64,000 bases of DNA from Bifidobacterium breve (lineage in GTDB: Bacteria; Actinomycetota; Thermoleophilia; Solirubrobacterales; Solirubrobacteraceae), in contig CAMCUD010000013.1 in assembly GCA_945878865.1 (NCBI GenBank), positions 61,087 through 125,086 on the forward strand, written 5' to 3'. Position 1 is the stretch's first letter, and each line of letters starts with the position of its first letter. Shown in pieces: positions 16,019-24,615 of this stretch. A model generated the notes under the pieces. That model saw only the letters and a list, made by a program, of their open reading frames with translations, searched no databases and had not been told where the DNA came from. The position numbers were made by a program, and so were the translations under genes.

Positions 16019-17084
16019 TCCGCTCGGAGGTGATGTCCGCGACGGTCTTCGTCCCGGCGAGCTGCATCGTGTTCTCGAGCCCCTCGCGGAAGATGTCGAG
16101 CATCTTCTTCAGCCCGTCCTCCCCGCCGACGGCCAGCCCCCAGTACTGCGGGCGGCCGAGCAGCACGGCCCGCGCACCGAGGGCGAGCGCCTTGAAGACG
16201 TGCGCGCCCGTCCGCACGCCACCGTCGACGAGCACCTCGACGCGACCGTCGACGGATTCGACGACCTCCGGGAGCACGTCGAGCGTCGCCGGGTCGCCGT
16301 CGATCTGCCGGCCGCCCTGATTGGAGACGATGATCGCCGCCATCCCCGCGTCGATCGCGTTGTCGGCCTCCTCTCCGCTGAGTACGCCCTTGGCGATGAC
16401 GGGCAGCGACGAGTAGTCGGCGAGCCACGCGGCGTCCTCCCACGTGACGTCCTGCGCCATCTCGTCCCACATGTACTTCATGAGGTCGTCGCCGGTCGTG
16501 TAGTGCGGCAGCGTCTTGCGGTCGATGAGGTTGGCGATCTGCACGCCCGCAGGCAGATGGATCTCGCTGCGGCGGTCCGACGGCTTCAGGCCGTAGTTCG
16601 GCGCGTCGACGGTGAACGCGATGCCCTTGTACCCCGCGGCCGCGGCGCGATCGACGAGCTCGGTGGTCAGGCCGCGGTCCTTGTGGATCTGCAGCTGCAG
16701 CCAGCAGTCGACCCCGGTGGCGGCAACTTCCTCCAGCGGGGTGCTCGACAGGGTCGACAGGCACATCGTCGTGCCCATCGCCTTCGCCGCCCGCGCCGTG
16801 GCGACCTCGCCCTCGGGATGGACGAACTTGTGGAACGCCGAGGGCGCGAGCAGGATCGGCATCTCGACGCGGTTGCCGACGACGGTCGTCGAGAGGTCCG
16901 TGTCCGCGACGTCGACGAGCAGCCGCTTGCGGATCGTCCAGCGGTCGTAGGCGCGGCGGTTCTCCTCACGCGTCCAGTTCGTGAGCGCGCCGGCGTTGAG
17001 GTGGTCGAACGTCGGGCGCGGCAGCGTCGTCTCCGCGTAGGCCATGAAGTCGTCGTACTCGGCGAACGCCGTCAGATCGGTCAT
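15999..17084 (-). CDS. FMN-dependent hydroxy-acid-oxidase-like protein with altered active site
   Basis: 361 residues with the complete TIM-barrel FMN frame of the lactate/glycolate oxidase family: LAPSAFHKFVHPEGEVATARA, PVIAKGV (the FMN lysine), VLVDGGVRTG and ALGARAVLLGRPQYWGLA. The substrate site, however, is rebuilt. Compared with spinach glycolate oxidase, Tyr24 becomes His (FDHLNAG), Trp108 becomes Leu, Tyr129 becomes Gln (LQLQIHKDR), Arg164 becomes Asn (DAPNYG) and the catalytic His254 becomes Gln (SNQGGRQID); only Lys230 and Arg257 remain. Ordinary hydroxy-acid oxidation is therefore doubtful. Its ATG overlaps the stop of the SnoaL-like gene (ATGA), so it is the last gene of a coupled trio. 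Confidence 0.9.
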   Translation of the reverse strand: MTDLTAFAEYDDFMAYAETTLPRPTFDHLNAGALTNWTREENRRAYDRWTIRKRLLVDVADTDLSTTVVGNRVEMPILLAPSAFHKFVHPEGEVATARAAKAMGTTMCLSTLSSTPLEEVAATGVDCWLQLQIHKDRGLTTELVDRAAAAGYKGIAFTVDAPNYGLKPSDRRSEIHLPAGVQIANLIDRKTLPHYTTGDDLMKYMWDEMAQDVTWEDAAWLADYSSLPVIAKGVLSGEEADNAIDAGMAAIIVSNQGGRQIDGDPATLDVLPEVVESVDGRVEVLVDGGVRTGAHVFKALALGARAVLLGRPQYWGLAVGGEDGLKKMLDIFREGLENTMQLAGTKTVADITSERIRPAAR

Positions 17085-17527
17085 CCGTGCTCCGTGGTCG
17101 TGATCTGGTCGAGGAGCCCGCGCAGGCCCGAGCCTGGCGGGAAGGTCGAGTGCACGCCGGTGATCAGGCCATCGCGCAGCGTGAAGGTGTCCTGGTGCGG
17201 GGTGGTGCGGTACGAGCGGCCGGTCGGCTCGAGCGGGCCGATGCCGATCACCGGCAGCTCGACGACGTGGTCGTGCGTCGCCGTCACGAACGCCGTGAGG
17301 CGCACCTCGTCTCCAGCGGTGACCAGTTCGGTCACGTGCCTGCGCAGATCAGGGAACGATGCGGACATCTGCGCGTGCGCCGCGAGAAACGCGTCGGCGT
17401 CCATCGGCGGGCCACCCGGCGTGGCGGGCGCGTGCGTGAAATCGTCGGACATCAGCATGCGGGCCGCAGGCATGTCACCGGCGTCCAGCGCGCGCTGGTA
17501 CGCGCGGACGACCGCTTCGTTCGTCAC
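17081..17527 (-). CDS. SnoaL-like/NTF2-fold protein (polyketide-cyclase superfamily)
   Basis: 148 residues from GTG 17527. It begins TNEAVVRAYQRALDAGDMPAARMLMSDDFTH, the standard first helices and strand of SnoaL-like NTF2-fold proteins, followed by a MDADAFLAAHAQMSASFPDL helix and alternating beta strands to the end. Such small proteins act as cyclases, isomerases, hydrolases or just as ligand-binding subunits. Its GTG overlaps the TGA of the ATP-grasp gene (GTGA) and its TGA overlaps the next start (ATGA), so the three products are likely made in a fixed ratio. Confidence 0.8.
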   Translation of the reverse strand: MTNEAVVRAYQRALDAGDMPAARMLMSDDFTHAPATPGGPPMDADAFLAAHAQMSASFPDLRRHVTELVTAGDEVRLTAFVTATHDHVVELPVIGIGPLEPTGRSYRTTPHQDTFTLRDGLITGVHSTFPPGSGLRGLLDQITTTEHG

Positions 17528-18861
17528 GGCCGCACCAGGAAGGTCGGAGCCAGGCTGCCTCCCGCCGTCACGTTCGTGATCCCGCTCCCCGACAGCCGGG
17601 CCAGGATGCCGCCCATCCGGCCACGAAACATGTACGGGTCGTTGTCGACGTAGAGCTCGCGCAGCGGGAACTCCGGGGCGTCCCACGGCCACGCCTCGCG
17701 ATGCGCCTGGATGCGCCGCTGGACGAGATGGCCGTCGGCGACGGCGCGGGTCACGAGCTCCTCCCATTCGCGCGGATCGGTCTCCCAGCCGAGCGTCACG
17801 CCGTGCCCGCCGTAGTCGTGCACGGGCTTGAGCACGAGATTCGTGCGGTGCTCGATGACCTCCTCCGCCCCGGCGGTGCGACGGTCGTGCGGGTCGGCCT
17901 GCGCGACGAGCACGCGCGTCCACGGGACGTGGTTGCGCACCGCGTTGCGCTCCGGGCCGGTGAGGCCGAAGTCGTTCGCCTCGTCGGTCAGGAGGTCGAA
18001 GATCGACTTGTGGCCCATGAGGTCGCTGGCGAACGGGTTGACCAGGCAGACGGCGCCGGCGCGCGCGGCCTCGACAAGCGGGTCGACGTCCTCGGGCCGG
18101 TGCAGGCAGTCCATGATCACCAGGCGCCGGTAGACGAGATCGATCGGGCCGCCCGGACCGTGCAGCTTGCCGCCCTCGAAGCGCAGGTGCCGCGGGTCGC
18201 AGATCTGCACGTCGAGGCCGGCCGCGACGAGGTCGTCGCGGATCAGCTCGAACTCCATCATCAGCGGCGCGTCGTCCCAGTCGACGATCGCGATCGCCGG
18301 GTCCCCCAGCCCGCCGAAGTCGCGCCACGCCTGCAGCATGGACTCGCGCAGCGGGTCGGCGACGAGGATCGGCTCGGCGTCCAGCTCCTCGCTGAAGGCC
18401 TGGAAGATCGCCATCTCCTGAAACGCGCGCGCCGCGGCGTCGACGTAGCCGACGCCGCCCGGCGCGGCGCCCTGCACCTCGACGAGGCCGAGCCGCTTGG
18501 AGGCGAAGGCGTCGAACCGGTCGAAGACGTCGGGGTTCTCGAACCCCGGGTCGATGAGGATGAGGTCGCGCTCGTGGCCGCGGACGTCGAGCTCGTCGAG
18601 GATCTCCTCGTTGTCGCGGACCGCCGCGCAGGCCTTCGCCAGGGCGCGCCCGACGAGCGCGCACGCCAGCGCCTCAGCCTCGTAGCGCGCCGGCGTGATG
18701 AAGTGCGGCCGGACGACCTGCATGACGCGGCGCGTGCCGTACGCGGTGAGCCCGCGGAGCCGGCCGAGCCCGGGATCGTCGTCGGGCAGCGCGCCCTCGC
18801 GCAGCAGGTGGTGCCAGCGGGTCACCGCCTCGTGGCACAGCGCAGCGTCGTCCGACGGCAT
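17524..18861 (-). CDS. Circularly permuted ATP-grasp-like ligase
   Basis: 445 residues from ATG 18861 with an AGGAGG ribosome site. The order of parts resembles circularly permuted ATP-grasp proteins: an N-terminal helical region, a central DLVYRRLVIMD and NPFASDLMGHKSIFDLLTD stretch, then the nucleotide-binding part LVLKPVHDYGGHGVTLGWE (Lys and Gly-rich loop, about residue 325), HLVQRRI, and a C-terminal MFRGRMGGILARL followed by GITNVTAGGSLAPTFLV, where the Arg/Asn metal and phosphate ligands are expected. ATP-grasp enzymes join a carboxylate to an amine or thiol through an acyl phosphate. The substrate is unknown; a glutathionylspermidine-synthase-like amide ligase is the nearest analogy. 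It heads the operon with the SnoaL-like and FMN genes. Confidence 0.68.
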   Translation of the reverse strand: MPSDDAALCHEAVTRWHHLLREGALPDDDPGLGRLRGLTAYGTRRVMQVVRPHFITPARYEAEALACALVGRALAKACAAVRDNEEILDELDVRGHERDLILIDPGFENPDVFDRFDAFASKRLGLVEVQGAAPGGVGYVDAAARAFQEMAIFQAFSEELDAEPILVADPLRESMLQAWRDFGGLGDPAIAIVDWDDAPLMMEFELIRDDLVAAGLDVQICDPRHLRFEGGKLHGPGGPIDLVYRRLVIMDCLHRPEDVDPLVEAARAGAVCLVNPFASDLMGHKSIFDLLTDEANDFGLTGPERNAVRNHVPWTRVLVAQADPHDRRTAGAEEVIEHRTNLVLKPVHDYGGHGVTLGWETDPREWEELVTRAVADGHLVQRRIQAHREAWPWDAPEFPLRELYVDNDPYMFRGRMGGILARLSGSGITNVTAGGSLAPTFLVRP

Positions 18862-18891
18862 CCAGCCTCCTCTCGTCCTCGGGGCGCGCGC

Positions 18892-18925
18892 AGCGTACCG
18901 GCGGCCGAAGCGGAAGCCCGCCGGT
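18892..18925 (-). terminator. Hairpin after the ABC-F gene, joined to the ATP-grasp promoter
   Basis: ACCGGCGG pairs with CCGCCGGT (18897-18904 with 18918-18925) around a 13-base loop, just downstream of the ABC-F stop. TACGCT (18897-18892) directly follows and may be the -10 for the ATP-grasp operon, whose ATG is 30 bases further on with AGGAGG in between. Confidence 0.5.
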
Positions 18926-18928
18926 TGC

Positions 18929-20710
18929 TCACGCCTCGAGCAGCTCGGAGTTCTCCAGCCACGCCGCCTCGAGCGCGTCGCGCTCGGTGCGGAGCGTGTC
19001 GAGGTCAGCCTGGAGGGAACGCAAACGCTCGTGGTCCTTCGCGGCGGCCGCCATCTGCTCGTGGAGCGCCGCCTCCCGCGTGGCGAGCTTCTCGAGCGCC
19101 CGCTCGACGCGCTGGACCTCCTTGCGCGCCGCATGGACCTCGGCCCCGGAGCGCTTCGGCGCAGGCCGTGGCGCGGGCGCCGCAGCCGCCTCTGCGGCGT
19201 GCCGCAACTCGAGGTACTGGTCGATCCCACCGGGCAGGTGGCGCAGCCCGCCGTCGGTCCCCAGCGCGTAGACGTCATCGCAGACGCGCTCGACGAAGTA
19301 CCGGTCGTGGCTGACGACGACGAGCGTTCCCGGCCAGCCGTCGAGCAGATCCTCCAGCGCGGTGAGCGTGTCGATGTCGAGGTCGTTCGTCGGCTCGTCG
19401 AGCAGCAGGACATTGGGCTCCTCCATGAGCAGGCGCATGAGCTGGAGCCGGCGGCGCTCGCCGCCCGACAGCTCCGCGACACGGGTGTATGCGCGCTCAC
19501 CGCGGAACCCGAACCGGTCGCAGAGCATCCCGGCCGTCATCTCGCGGCCGTCGCTGGTCACCGTGCGGCCGCGGACCTGCCCGAGCGACTCGAGTACGCG
19601 CAGCTCCCCCGGGATCTCCGTCGCGTCCTGCGAGAGAAAGGCCAGACGCACGGTCTGCCCGCGTTCGACGTCCCCGCTCGTCGGCTCGAGCGCCCCGCCG
19701 AGCACGCGCATGAGCGTCGTCTTGCCCGACCCGTTGACGCCGACGAGCCCGACGCGCTCGCCGGGACCCAGCCGCCATGTCACGCCGCGCAGGAGGTCGC
19801 GCTCGCCGAAGCGGACGCCAACGTCGACGGCGTCGACCACCTTGTCACCGAGGCGCGCTGTGGCGAAGCGCAGCAGCTCGACGGTGTTGCGTGGGTCCGG
19901 CTCGTCGGCGATCAGCTCGTTCGCCGCCTCGATGCGGAACTTCGGCTTCGAGGTCCGCGCGGGCGGGCCGCGGCGCAGCCACGCCAACTCCTTGCGCATC
20001 AGCTGCTGGCGGCGGTCCTCCCGCGCGGCGGCCTGCCGATCGCGCTCGGCGCGCGCAAGGACGTACGCTGCGTAGCCGCCCTCGTACTGCTGGACGCCAC
20101 CGTCGACGACCTCCCAGGTGTGCGTGCAGACGGCGTCGAGGAACCACCGGTCGTGGGTGACGACGACGAGCGATCCGCGACGGGCCGCCAGATGGCGCGC
20201 CAGCCAATCGACGCCCTCGACGTCGAGGTGGTTCGTCGGCTCGTCGAGCAGGAGCAGCTCGGGGTCGTCGAGCAGGAGCCGTGCGAGCGCGATGCGGCGC
20301 CGCTCACCGCCGGACAACGGCCCGATCCGCGTGTCCATCCCCTGCGGGAAGCGCCGCACCTCCACGCCTCCGAGCAGGCCGTCGAGGACCGAGCGGAAGC
20401 GGCTGTCGGCCGCCCACTCGTGATCCGCGCGCCCGCCGACGAGCTCCTCGCGGATCGTGCGCGCGGAGTCCAGGTCGTCCGCCTGGGCGATGACCGCCAG
20501 CTCGAGGCTGTTCGCGCGGGTGACCTGCCCGCGATCGGGCGCCTCGTCGCCGGCGATGAGGCGCAGGAGCGTGGACTTTCCGTCGCCGTTGCGGCCCACG
20601 ATGCCGATCCGGTCACCCGCGGACACGCCCAGCGTCACGTCGTGCAGGACGTCACGGCTGCCGTAGCCCTTCGCAACCGCGTTGAGATTGACGAGGTTAC
20701 GTGCGCTCAT
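18929..20710 (-). CDS. ABC-F family ATPase (Uup-like)
   Basis: 593 residues with two nucleotide-binding domains and no membrane part. Domain 1: Walker A GRNGDGKST (about 38), signature LSGGERRRIALARLLLDDPE, Walker B LLLLDEPTNHLD. Domain 2: GVNGSGKTT (about 345), LSGGERRRLQLMRLL, VLLLDEPTNDLD. The linker between them and a C-terminal coiled coil (about 525-593, AEVHAARKEVQRVERALEKL) identify the Uup branch of translation/ribosome-associated ABC-F proteins. Its ATG overlaps the TGA of the S4-domain gene, linking two proteins that both act on ribosomal RNA or nascent-chain problems. Confidence 0.93.
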   Translation of the reverse strand: MSARNLVNLNAVAKGYGSRDVLHDVTLGVSAGDRIGIVGRNGDGKSTLLRLIAGDEAPDRGQVTRANSLELAVIAQADDLDSARTIREELVGGRADHEWAADSRFRSVLDGLLGGVEVRRFPQGMDTRIGPLSGGERRRIALARLLLDDPELLLLDEPTNHLDVEGVDWLARHLAARRGSLVVVTHDRWFLDAVCTHTWEVVDGGVQQYEGGYAAYVLARAERDRQAAAREDRRQQLMRKELAWLRRGPPARTSKPKFRIEAANELIADEPDPRNTVELLRFATARLGDKVVDAVDVGVRFGERDLLRGVTWRLGPGERVGLVGVNGSGKTTLMRVLGGALEPTSGDVERGQTVRLAFLSQDATEIPGELRVLESLGQVRGRTVTSDGREMTAGMLCDRFGFRGERAYTRVAELSGGERRRLQLMRLLMEEPNVLLLDEPTNDLDIDTLTALEDLLDGWPGTLVVVSHDRYFVERVCDDVYALGTDGGLRHLPGGIDQYLELRHAAEAAAAPAPRPAPKRSGAEVHAARKEVQRVERALEKLATREAALHEQMAAAAKDHERLRSLQADLDTLRTERDALEAAWLENSELLEA

Positions 20711-21078
20711 GAACGGCGCAGGCGCTCCAGCTCGCGCCGGTCGCGCTTCGTCGGCCGGCCGGCGCCCTTCTCGCGCGCGAAGATCTCGGGCTCCACCGCA
20801 CGCGGTGGCGGCGGTGGGCTGTGGTCGACGAGGCACTCGGCGGCGATGGCGGCCCCCACCCGCTTCTCGATGATCTTCACGACCTCGAGGATCCGCTCGC
20901 GGCCGCCCGCGAAGGCCTCGATCCGATCACCCGGGCGCACGATCGCCGCGGGCTTGGCCGTGCGGCCGTTGAGCTTGACGTGGCCGCCTTTGCAGGCGTC
21001 GGTCGCCGCCGAACGCTGCTTGTACAGCCGCACCGCCCACAGCCACCGGTCGATTCGGGTGCTCTCCACGTCCTCCAT
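20707..21078 (-). CDS. RNA-binding S4 domain protein (Hsp15-like)
   Basis: 123 residues. The S4 domain occupies about residues 7-65: RIDRWLWAVRLYKQRSAATDAC, GGHVKLNGRTAKPAAIVRPGD. The rest is a basic tail (FAREKGAGRPTKRDRRELERLRR) as in Hsp15, which binds 50S subunits that still carry a nascent chain after heat damage. Coupled by ATGA overlap to the ABC-F gene, which supports a shared ribosome-rescue task. Confidence 0.88.
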   Translation of the reverse strand: MEDVESTRIDRWLWAVRLYKQRSAATDACKGGHVKLNGRTAKPAAIVRPGDRIEAFAGGRERILEVVKIIEKRVGAAIAAECLVDHSPPPPPRAVEPEIFAREKGAGRPTKRDRRELERLRRS

Positions 21079-21093
21079 GGTCGCAGGCGCTCG

Positions 21094-21606
21094 TCAGTGG
21101 ACGAGGATCTTCAGACCGACGATCGCCAGGCCGAACAGGGCGTTGATGACCGTGGTGCCGGCGACGCCCATCCAGGACCGGTTCTCCGCCAGGCCGATGC
21201 GCAGCCCGTAGAGCGCGAGGGTCGCGACGCCGACCCACAGCGCGAGGTCGATCCACACCTCGTCGTTGAGCGGGGTCAGGCCCCCGATGACCAGCGCGAT
21301 GCACATCGGGCCGGCCGCAGCGAGCAGGGGCCACTCCTCCCGCATGATGTCGCGCAGCTGCATCCGCGTCGGCGCGTGGCGCGTCTCCAGGCGGATGCCG
21401 AGCTGGCCCGCGTACACGTGCGCGATGTAGAAGACGACCTGGGTGGCCAGGACGCTGCCCGCGATCCGCGTCGGCTTCGAGTGGTACTCGGACGCGACGG
21501 CCACCAGCGAGAGCGCGAGGATCGTGCCGTAGACCGCCGCCTGCATGTTGCGGCCGATGCGGCTGCGCTCAGGCGTGAGCTCGTGGTCGTCGACGGTGCT
21601 GGACAT
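21094..21606 (-). CDS. Integral membrane protein, unknown
   Basis: 170 residues. After a charged N-terminus (DDHELTPERSRIGRN) there are about five hydrophobic segments, roughly 22-40, 48-66, 92-108, 118-136 and 146-168. No family motif recognised. It is 15 bases upstream of the S4 gene, so it may be the first gene of that operon. TAGTCT (21621-21616) lies 9 bases before the ATG. Confidence 0.65.
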   Translation of the reverse strand: MSSTVDDHELTPERSRIGRNMQAAVYGTILALSLVAVASEYHSKPTRIAGSVLATQVVFYIAHVYAGQLGIRLETRHAPTRMQLRDIMREEWPLLAAAGPMCIALVIGGLTPLNDEVWIDLALWVGVATLALYGLRIGLAENRSWMGVAGTTVINALFGLAIVGLKILVH

Positions 21607-21650
21607 CGGCCGCGCAGACTACCTGCGCGACCGACGTCCGCACCGTGCGA

Positions 21651-21986
21651 TCACGTCGCCCGCAGGCCGAGTCTGCGCCGACGAGCACGGACGAGCGCGA
21701 CGCGGGCCGGCAGGTGCAGCTGCGCTGCGCGCATGGCGAGCATCGGCACGATGTCGGCCGTGCGGACGAACGGGTCGGCCACCGTGTCACCGGTCAGCAT
21801 GGAGCGCGCCGCGACCGGCCGGCCGTCGAGCGAGGCGATGACGTACGGCGCGGCCGGGGCGCGCGCGGAGTCCAGCGCGGCGAGGCGCGCCACGTCGGCA
21901 CGCGCCAGCGCGTCGTCCTCGTGGGCGACGCGAAACGTCAGCTCATCGGGAGCGTCGATGTCCAACACTTCTCGTTTGTACGACAT
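21651..21986 (-). CDS. Conserved hypothetical protein, acetyltransferase-tail-like
   Basis: 111 residues from ATG 21986, which has a strong AGGAGG site 7 bases upstream. The segment YVIASLDGRPVAARSMLTGDTVADPF followed by an alpha helix and a basic end (RARRRRLGLRA) is a pattern seen in small actinobacterial hypothetical proteins; it looks like two beta strands of a GNAT-type fold, but the acetyl-CoA loop is absent. Function unknown. It is divergent from the MocR-type regulator at 22054, with only 67 bases between, and may be its target. Confidence 0.65.
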   Translation of the reverse strand: MSYKREVLDIDAPDELTFRVAHEDDALARADVARLAALDSARAPAAPYVIASLDGRPVAARSMLTGDTVADPFVRTADIVPMLAMRAAQLHLPARVALVRARRRRLGLRAT

Positions 21987-22053
21987 ACGTGCCTCCTGTT
22001 TCGGGGGTGTGGTACCTTCACGCCGAGTATCGACCCCGTTCTGGAGTCCGACA

Positions 22054-23538
22054 ATGTCGTACATCGAACGATTGAATGACATCAGCCGCGGCGGCGACCG
22101 ATCCGTCACGCAGCAGATCATCGACGTGATCACCGCCGCGATCGCCGACGGCGAGCTGCGCCCGGGAGACCGCCTGCCGGCCACCCGGGAGATCGCCGAC
22201 ATCGTCGGGGTCAACCATCTGACCGCCGTGCGCGCCTACCGCCGCATGCGCGAGCAGGGCCAGGTCTCCGCCCGGGTCGGTGCGGGGACGTTCGTCCGGG
22301 ACCCCCGTGTCGTGGATGCCGCCGCCGACGAGCCGGGCTGGCAGCGCTTCGTGCTTCCGCCCGCCGCGCCCAGCGATCACAGCCGCGCGACGAGCCGCGC
22401 CCACGACCAGGCCGTCTCCCCGGGAGTCGTGCCGTTCGCCGTCGGCTACCCGCCCACCCGCGCGCTGCCCGCCGAGCTGTGGGCGCGGCACACCGCCGAC
22501 GCGCTCGCCGAGCTCGGGCCGGAGGCCTTGCAGTACGGGCCGATCGAAGGCGTGCCTGCGCTCCGCGAGCAGATCGCGGCGATGCACGGCGAGGCCGCTG
22601 AGGACGTCATGGTCGTCAACGGCGCCATGCAGGGCCTGTCCCTCGCCGCGCGCGCGCTCATCCGACCCGGCGAGGCCGTCGCGGTCGAATCCCCGACCTT
22701 CATGGGGACCATCGAGGTCCTGCGTCAGGTCGGCGCGCGCATCGTGCCCATCCCGGTCGACGACGAGGGCATCGACGTGGACGAGCTCGCGCGCGTCGCG
22801 GTGCGCGAGGACCTTCGCGCCGCCTTCATCCAGTCACGCCTGCAGAACCCCACGGGCGCCGACCTCTCGCCCGCGCGGTGCGCACGGCTCGTCGAGCTCG
22901 CGCGACGCCACGCGTTCTTCATCGTCGATGACGAAGTCTGGGCCGAACTGCGCTTCGAAGGCGAGGAAGCGCCGTGCCTGCGCGATCAGGACCCGGCGCA
23001 CGTCATCACCCTCGGATCGCTCTCCAAGACACTCGGCGGCGGCCTGCGCCTCGGGTGGATCCGCGCCAGCGGCGGGATGGTCGAGCGCCTCGCGCTGGCC
23101 AAGCACAGCGACGATCTGCACTCCCCCACGCTCACCCAGCACGCCGCGGCGCGCCTGCTCGCAGCAGGCGACTACGGCCCGCATCTCGAGCGCATGCGTG
23201 AGGAGTACCAGCGCGGGCGCGAGCTCATGCTCGACGCGCTCGAGCGCCACCTCGCCCCGATGGCCTCCTGGACGACGCCAGCCGGCGGATCGTGCGTCCT
23301 CGTCACGCTGGACGCCGAGGTCGACGACCGGGCGCTCGTCGCCGAGGCGGAGCGCGCGGGCGTCTCGCTCGTCCCGGGCAGCGCGCTGTGCGCCGGCCCC
23401 GCACCGGGGACGATCATGCGTCTGGCCTACGGCTACGTGGAGCCCGACGCCATCGAGCTGGGCGTGCGCCGGCTCGCCCAGGCCGTCCGGGCGGTGCGCG
23501 CCGAACGACGCGCCCGCCAGGCGTTTCCGCTCAGCTGA
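22054..23538 (+). CDS. MocR/PdxR-type GntR regulator with aminotransferase domain
   Basis: 494 residues from ATG 22054. A GntR winged helix at about residues 15-85 (GELRPGDRLPATREIADIVGVNHLTAVRAYRRM, then VGAGTFV) is joined to a fold-type I aminotransferase domain at about 125-485. PLP residues are present: NPTG, the DDEVWAEL region, and the lysine in LGSLSKTLGGGLRLGWI. MocR proteins sense PLP or an amino compound and control genes next to them. The divergent 111-residue gene is the nearest candidate target. A few members act as true aminotransferases. Confidence 0.92.
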   Translation: MSYIERLNDISRGGDRSVTQQIIDVITAAIADGELRPGDRLPATREIADIVGVNHLTAVRAYRRMREQGQVSARVGAGTFVRDPRVVDAAADEPGWQRFVLPPAAPSDHSRATSRAHDQAVSPGVVPFAVGYPPTRALPAELWARHTADALAELGPEALQYGPIEGVPALREQIAAMHGEAAEDVMVVNGAMQGLSLAARALIRPGEAVAVESPTFMGTIEVLRQVGARIVPIPVDDEGIDVDELARVAVREDLRAAFIQSRLQNPTGADLSPARCARLVELARRHAFFIVDDEVWAELRFEGEEAPCLRDQDPAHVITLGSLSKTLGGGLRLGWIRASGGMVERLALAKHSDDLHSPTLTQHAAARLLAAGDYGPHLERMREEYQRGRELMLDALERHLAPMASWTTPAGGSCVLVTLDAEVDDRALVAEAERAGVSLVPGSALCAGPAPGTIMRLAYGYVEPDAIELGVRRLAQAVRAVRAERRARQAFPLS

Positions 23539-23544
23539 GCGGGG

Positions 23545-23727
23545 TCACTCGTGGGGGATGCCGATCCAGAGCAGGCCCATCGCGAGGAACATCGGCAGGA
23601 TCAGCGCGCCGAGGGACAGCAGGTGCGCCCCGGCGAGGGCCGCGAAGATCGCGAGCGTGAGGAAGACGGCGATCAGGCCGTAGAACAGGCCGATGAAGCG
23701 TGTCTCTGTGCTGTCGTCATGGTGCAT
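23545..23727 (-). CDS. Small membrane protein
   Basis: 60 residues from ATG 23727 with GGGAG upstream. Two helices, about 10-31 and 36-55, preceded by the His/Asp-rich MHHDDSTETR. Longer upstream starts would add an improbable Arg/Pro-rich leader. No family recognised. It lies 6 bases from the end of the convergent MocR gene. Confidence 0.6.
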   Translation of the reverse strand: MHHDDSTETRFIGLFYGLIAVFLTLAIFAALAGAHLLSLGALILPMFLAMGLLWIGIPHE

Positions 23728-23867
23728 GGTCGGTCTCCCGGAAGCGACGATGGGTGCGTACGCCGACCGTACGACCGGGGTGCCGTGGCCACATCGGGAC
23801 GGCGCCGACGTCTGACGCCGGGGGTCCACTCGTTGCCTCGCGGCGGACTACGGACCGCCGCTCCGGG

Positions 23868-24605
23868 TCAGACCCCGAGCACCGCACCCAGTGCGAGCAT
23901 CGCCGCGGCACCGACGACGATCCCGCCGACCGCCGAACGCCGAGGACGCTCGTGCAGCGCATTGGGCAGCAGCTCGTAGCCGACCAGGACGAGCATGGCG
24001 CCGGCGGCGAACGCGAACGACAGCGGCAGCAAGGAGCTGACCTCCTCCACCGCGGCGTAGGCGAGGAGGGCGCCGATCGGCTGCGGCAGGCTCGTGAGCG
24101 TCGCCGCCCAGATCTGCCGCCACGGCCCGTAGCCGGCCAGGCGCAGAGGGATCGCCGTCGCCGTTCCCTCCGGAATGTTCTGCAGGCCGATGGCCGCGAC
24201 GACAAACGCGCTGAGGCCGGCGGTGGTCGACGCCCATGCGGTGCCGATCGCCAGGCCCTCGGGCAGGCTGTGGACGAACAGCACGGCGAAGACGATGATC
24301 GCGTCCCGGGCGCGGCCGTCGGCGCCGCGGTGCGCCTGGTCGACGTCCACGAGCCACCGCGCCACGAGGACGAACGCGCCACCCGCGGCCAGCCCCGCGA
24401 TCACCTGGCCGCTGCTGCCCTCGTCCAGCGCGGGCAGCAGCAACCCCGTCACCGACGCGACGGCCATAGTCCCCGCCGCCAGGCCCCACAGCGCGCCGCG
24501 CAGGCGCAGCGCGCGATCGCCGAGCCAGATGACCGGAAGCGCCCCGACCCCCGTCGCGAGCATCGTCGCCGTCGCGGCGAGGAAGAGGGCGACGACCTCG
24601 GGCAC
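23868..24605 (-). CDS. ZIP family metal transporter
   Basis: 245 residues, eight hydrophobic segments. The metal-binding helices are visible: HSLPEGLAIGTAW (helix 4) and LQNIPEGTATAIPL (helix 5), with the His/Glu and Asn/Glu that bind Zn2+ or Fe2+. The usual His-rich cytosolic loop is short and contains only DQAHRGADGRARD. It would move zinc, iron or manganese into the cytoplasm. It follows the uspA gene by 10 bases. Confidence 0.92.
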   Translation of the reverse strand: MPEVVALFLAATATMLATGVGALPVIWLGDRALRLRGALWGLAAGTMAVASVTGLLLPALDEGSSGQVIAGLAAGGAFVLVARWLVDVDQAHRGADGRARDAIIVFAVLFVHSLPEGLAIGTAWASTTAGLSAFVVAAIGLQNIPEGTATAIPLRLAGYGPWRQIWAATLTSLPQPIGALLAYAAVEEVSSLLPLSFAFAAGAMLVLVGYELLPNALHERPRRSAVGGIVVGAAAMLALGAVLGV

Positions 24606-24615
24606 GGCCCGGGCC

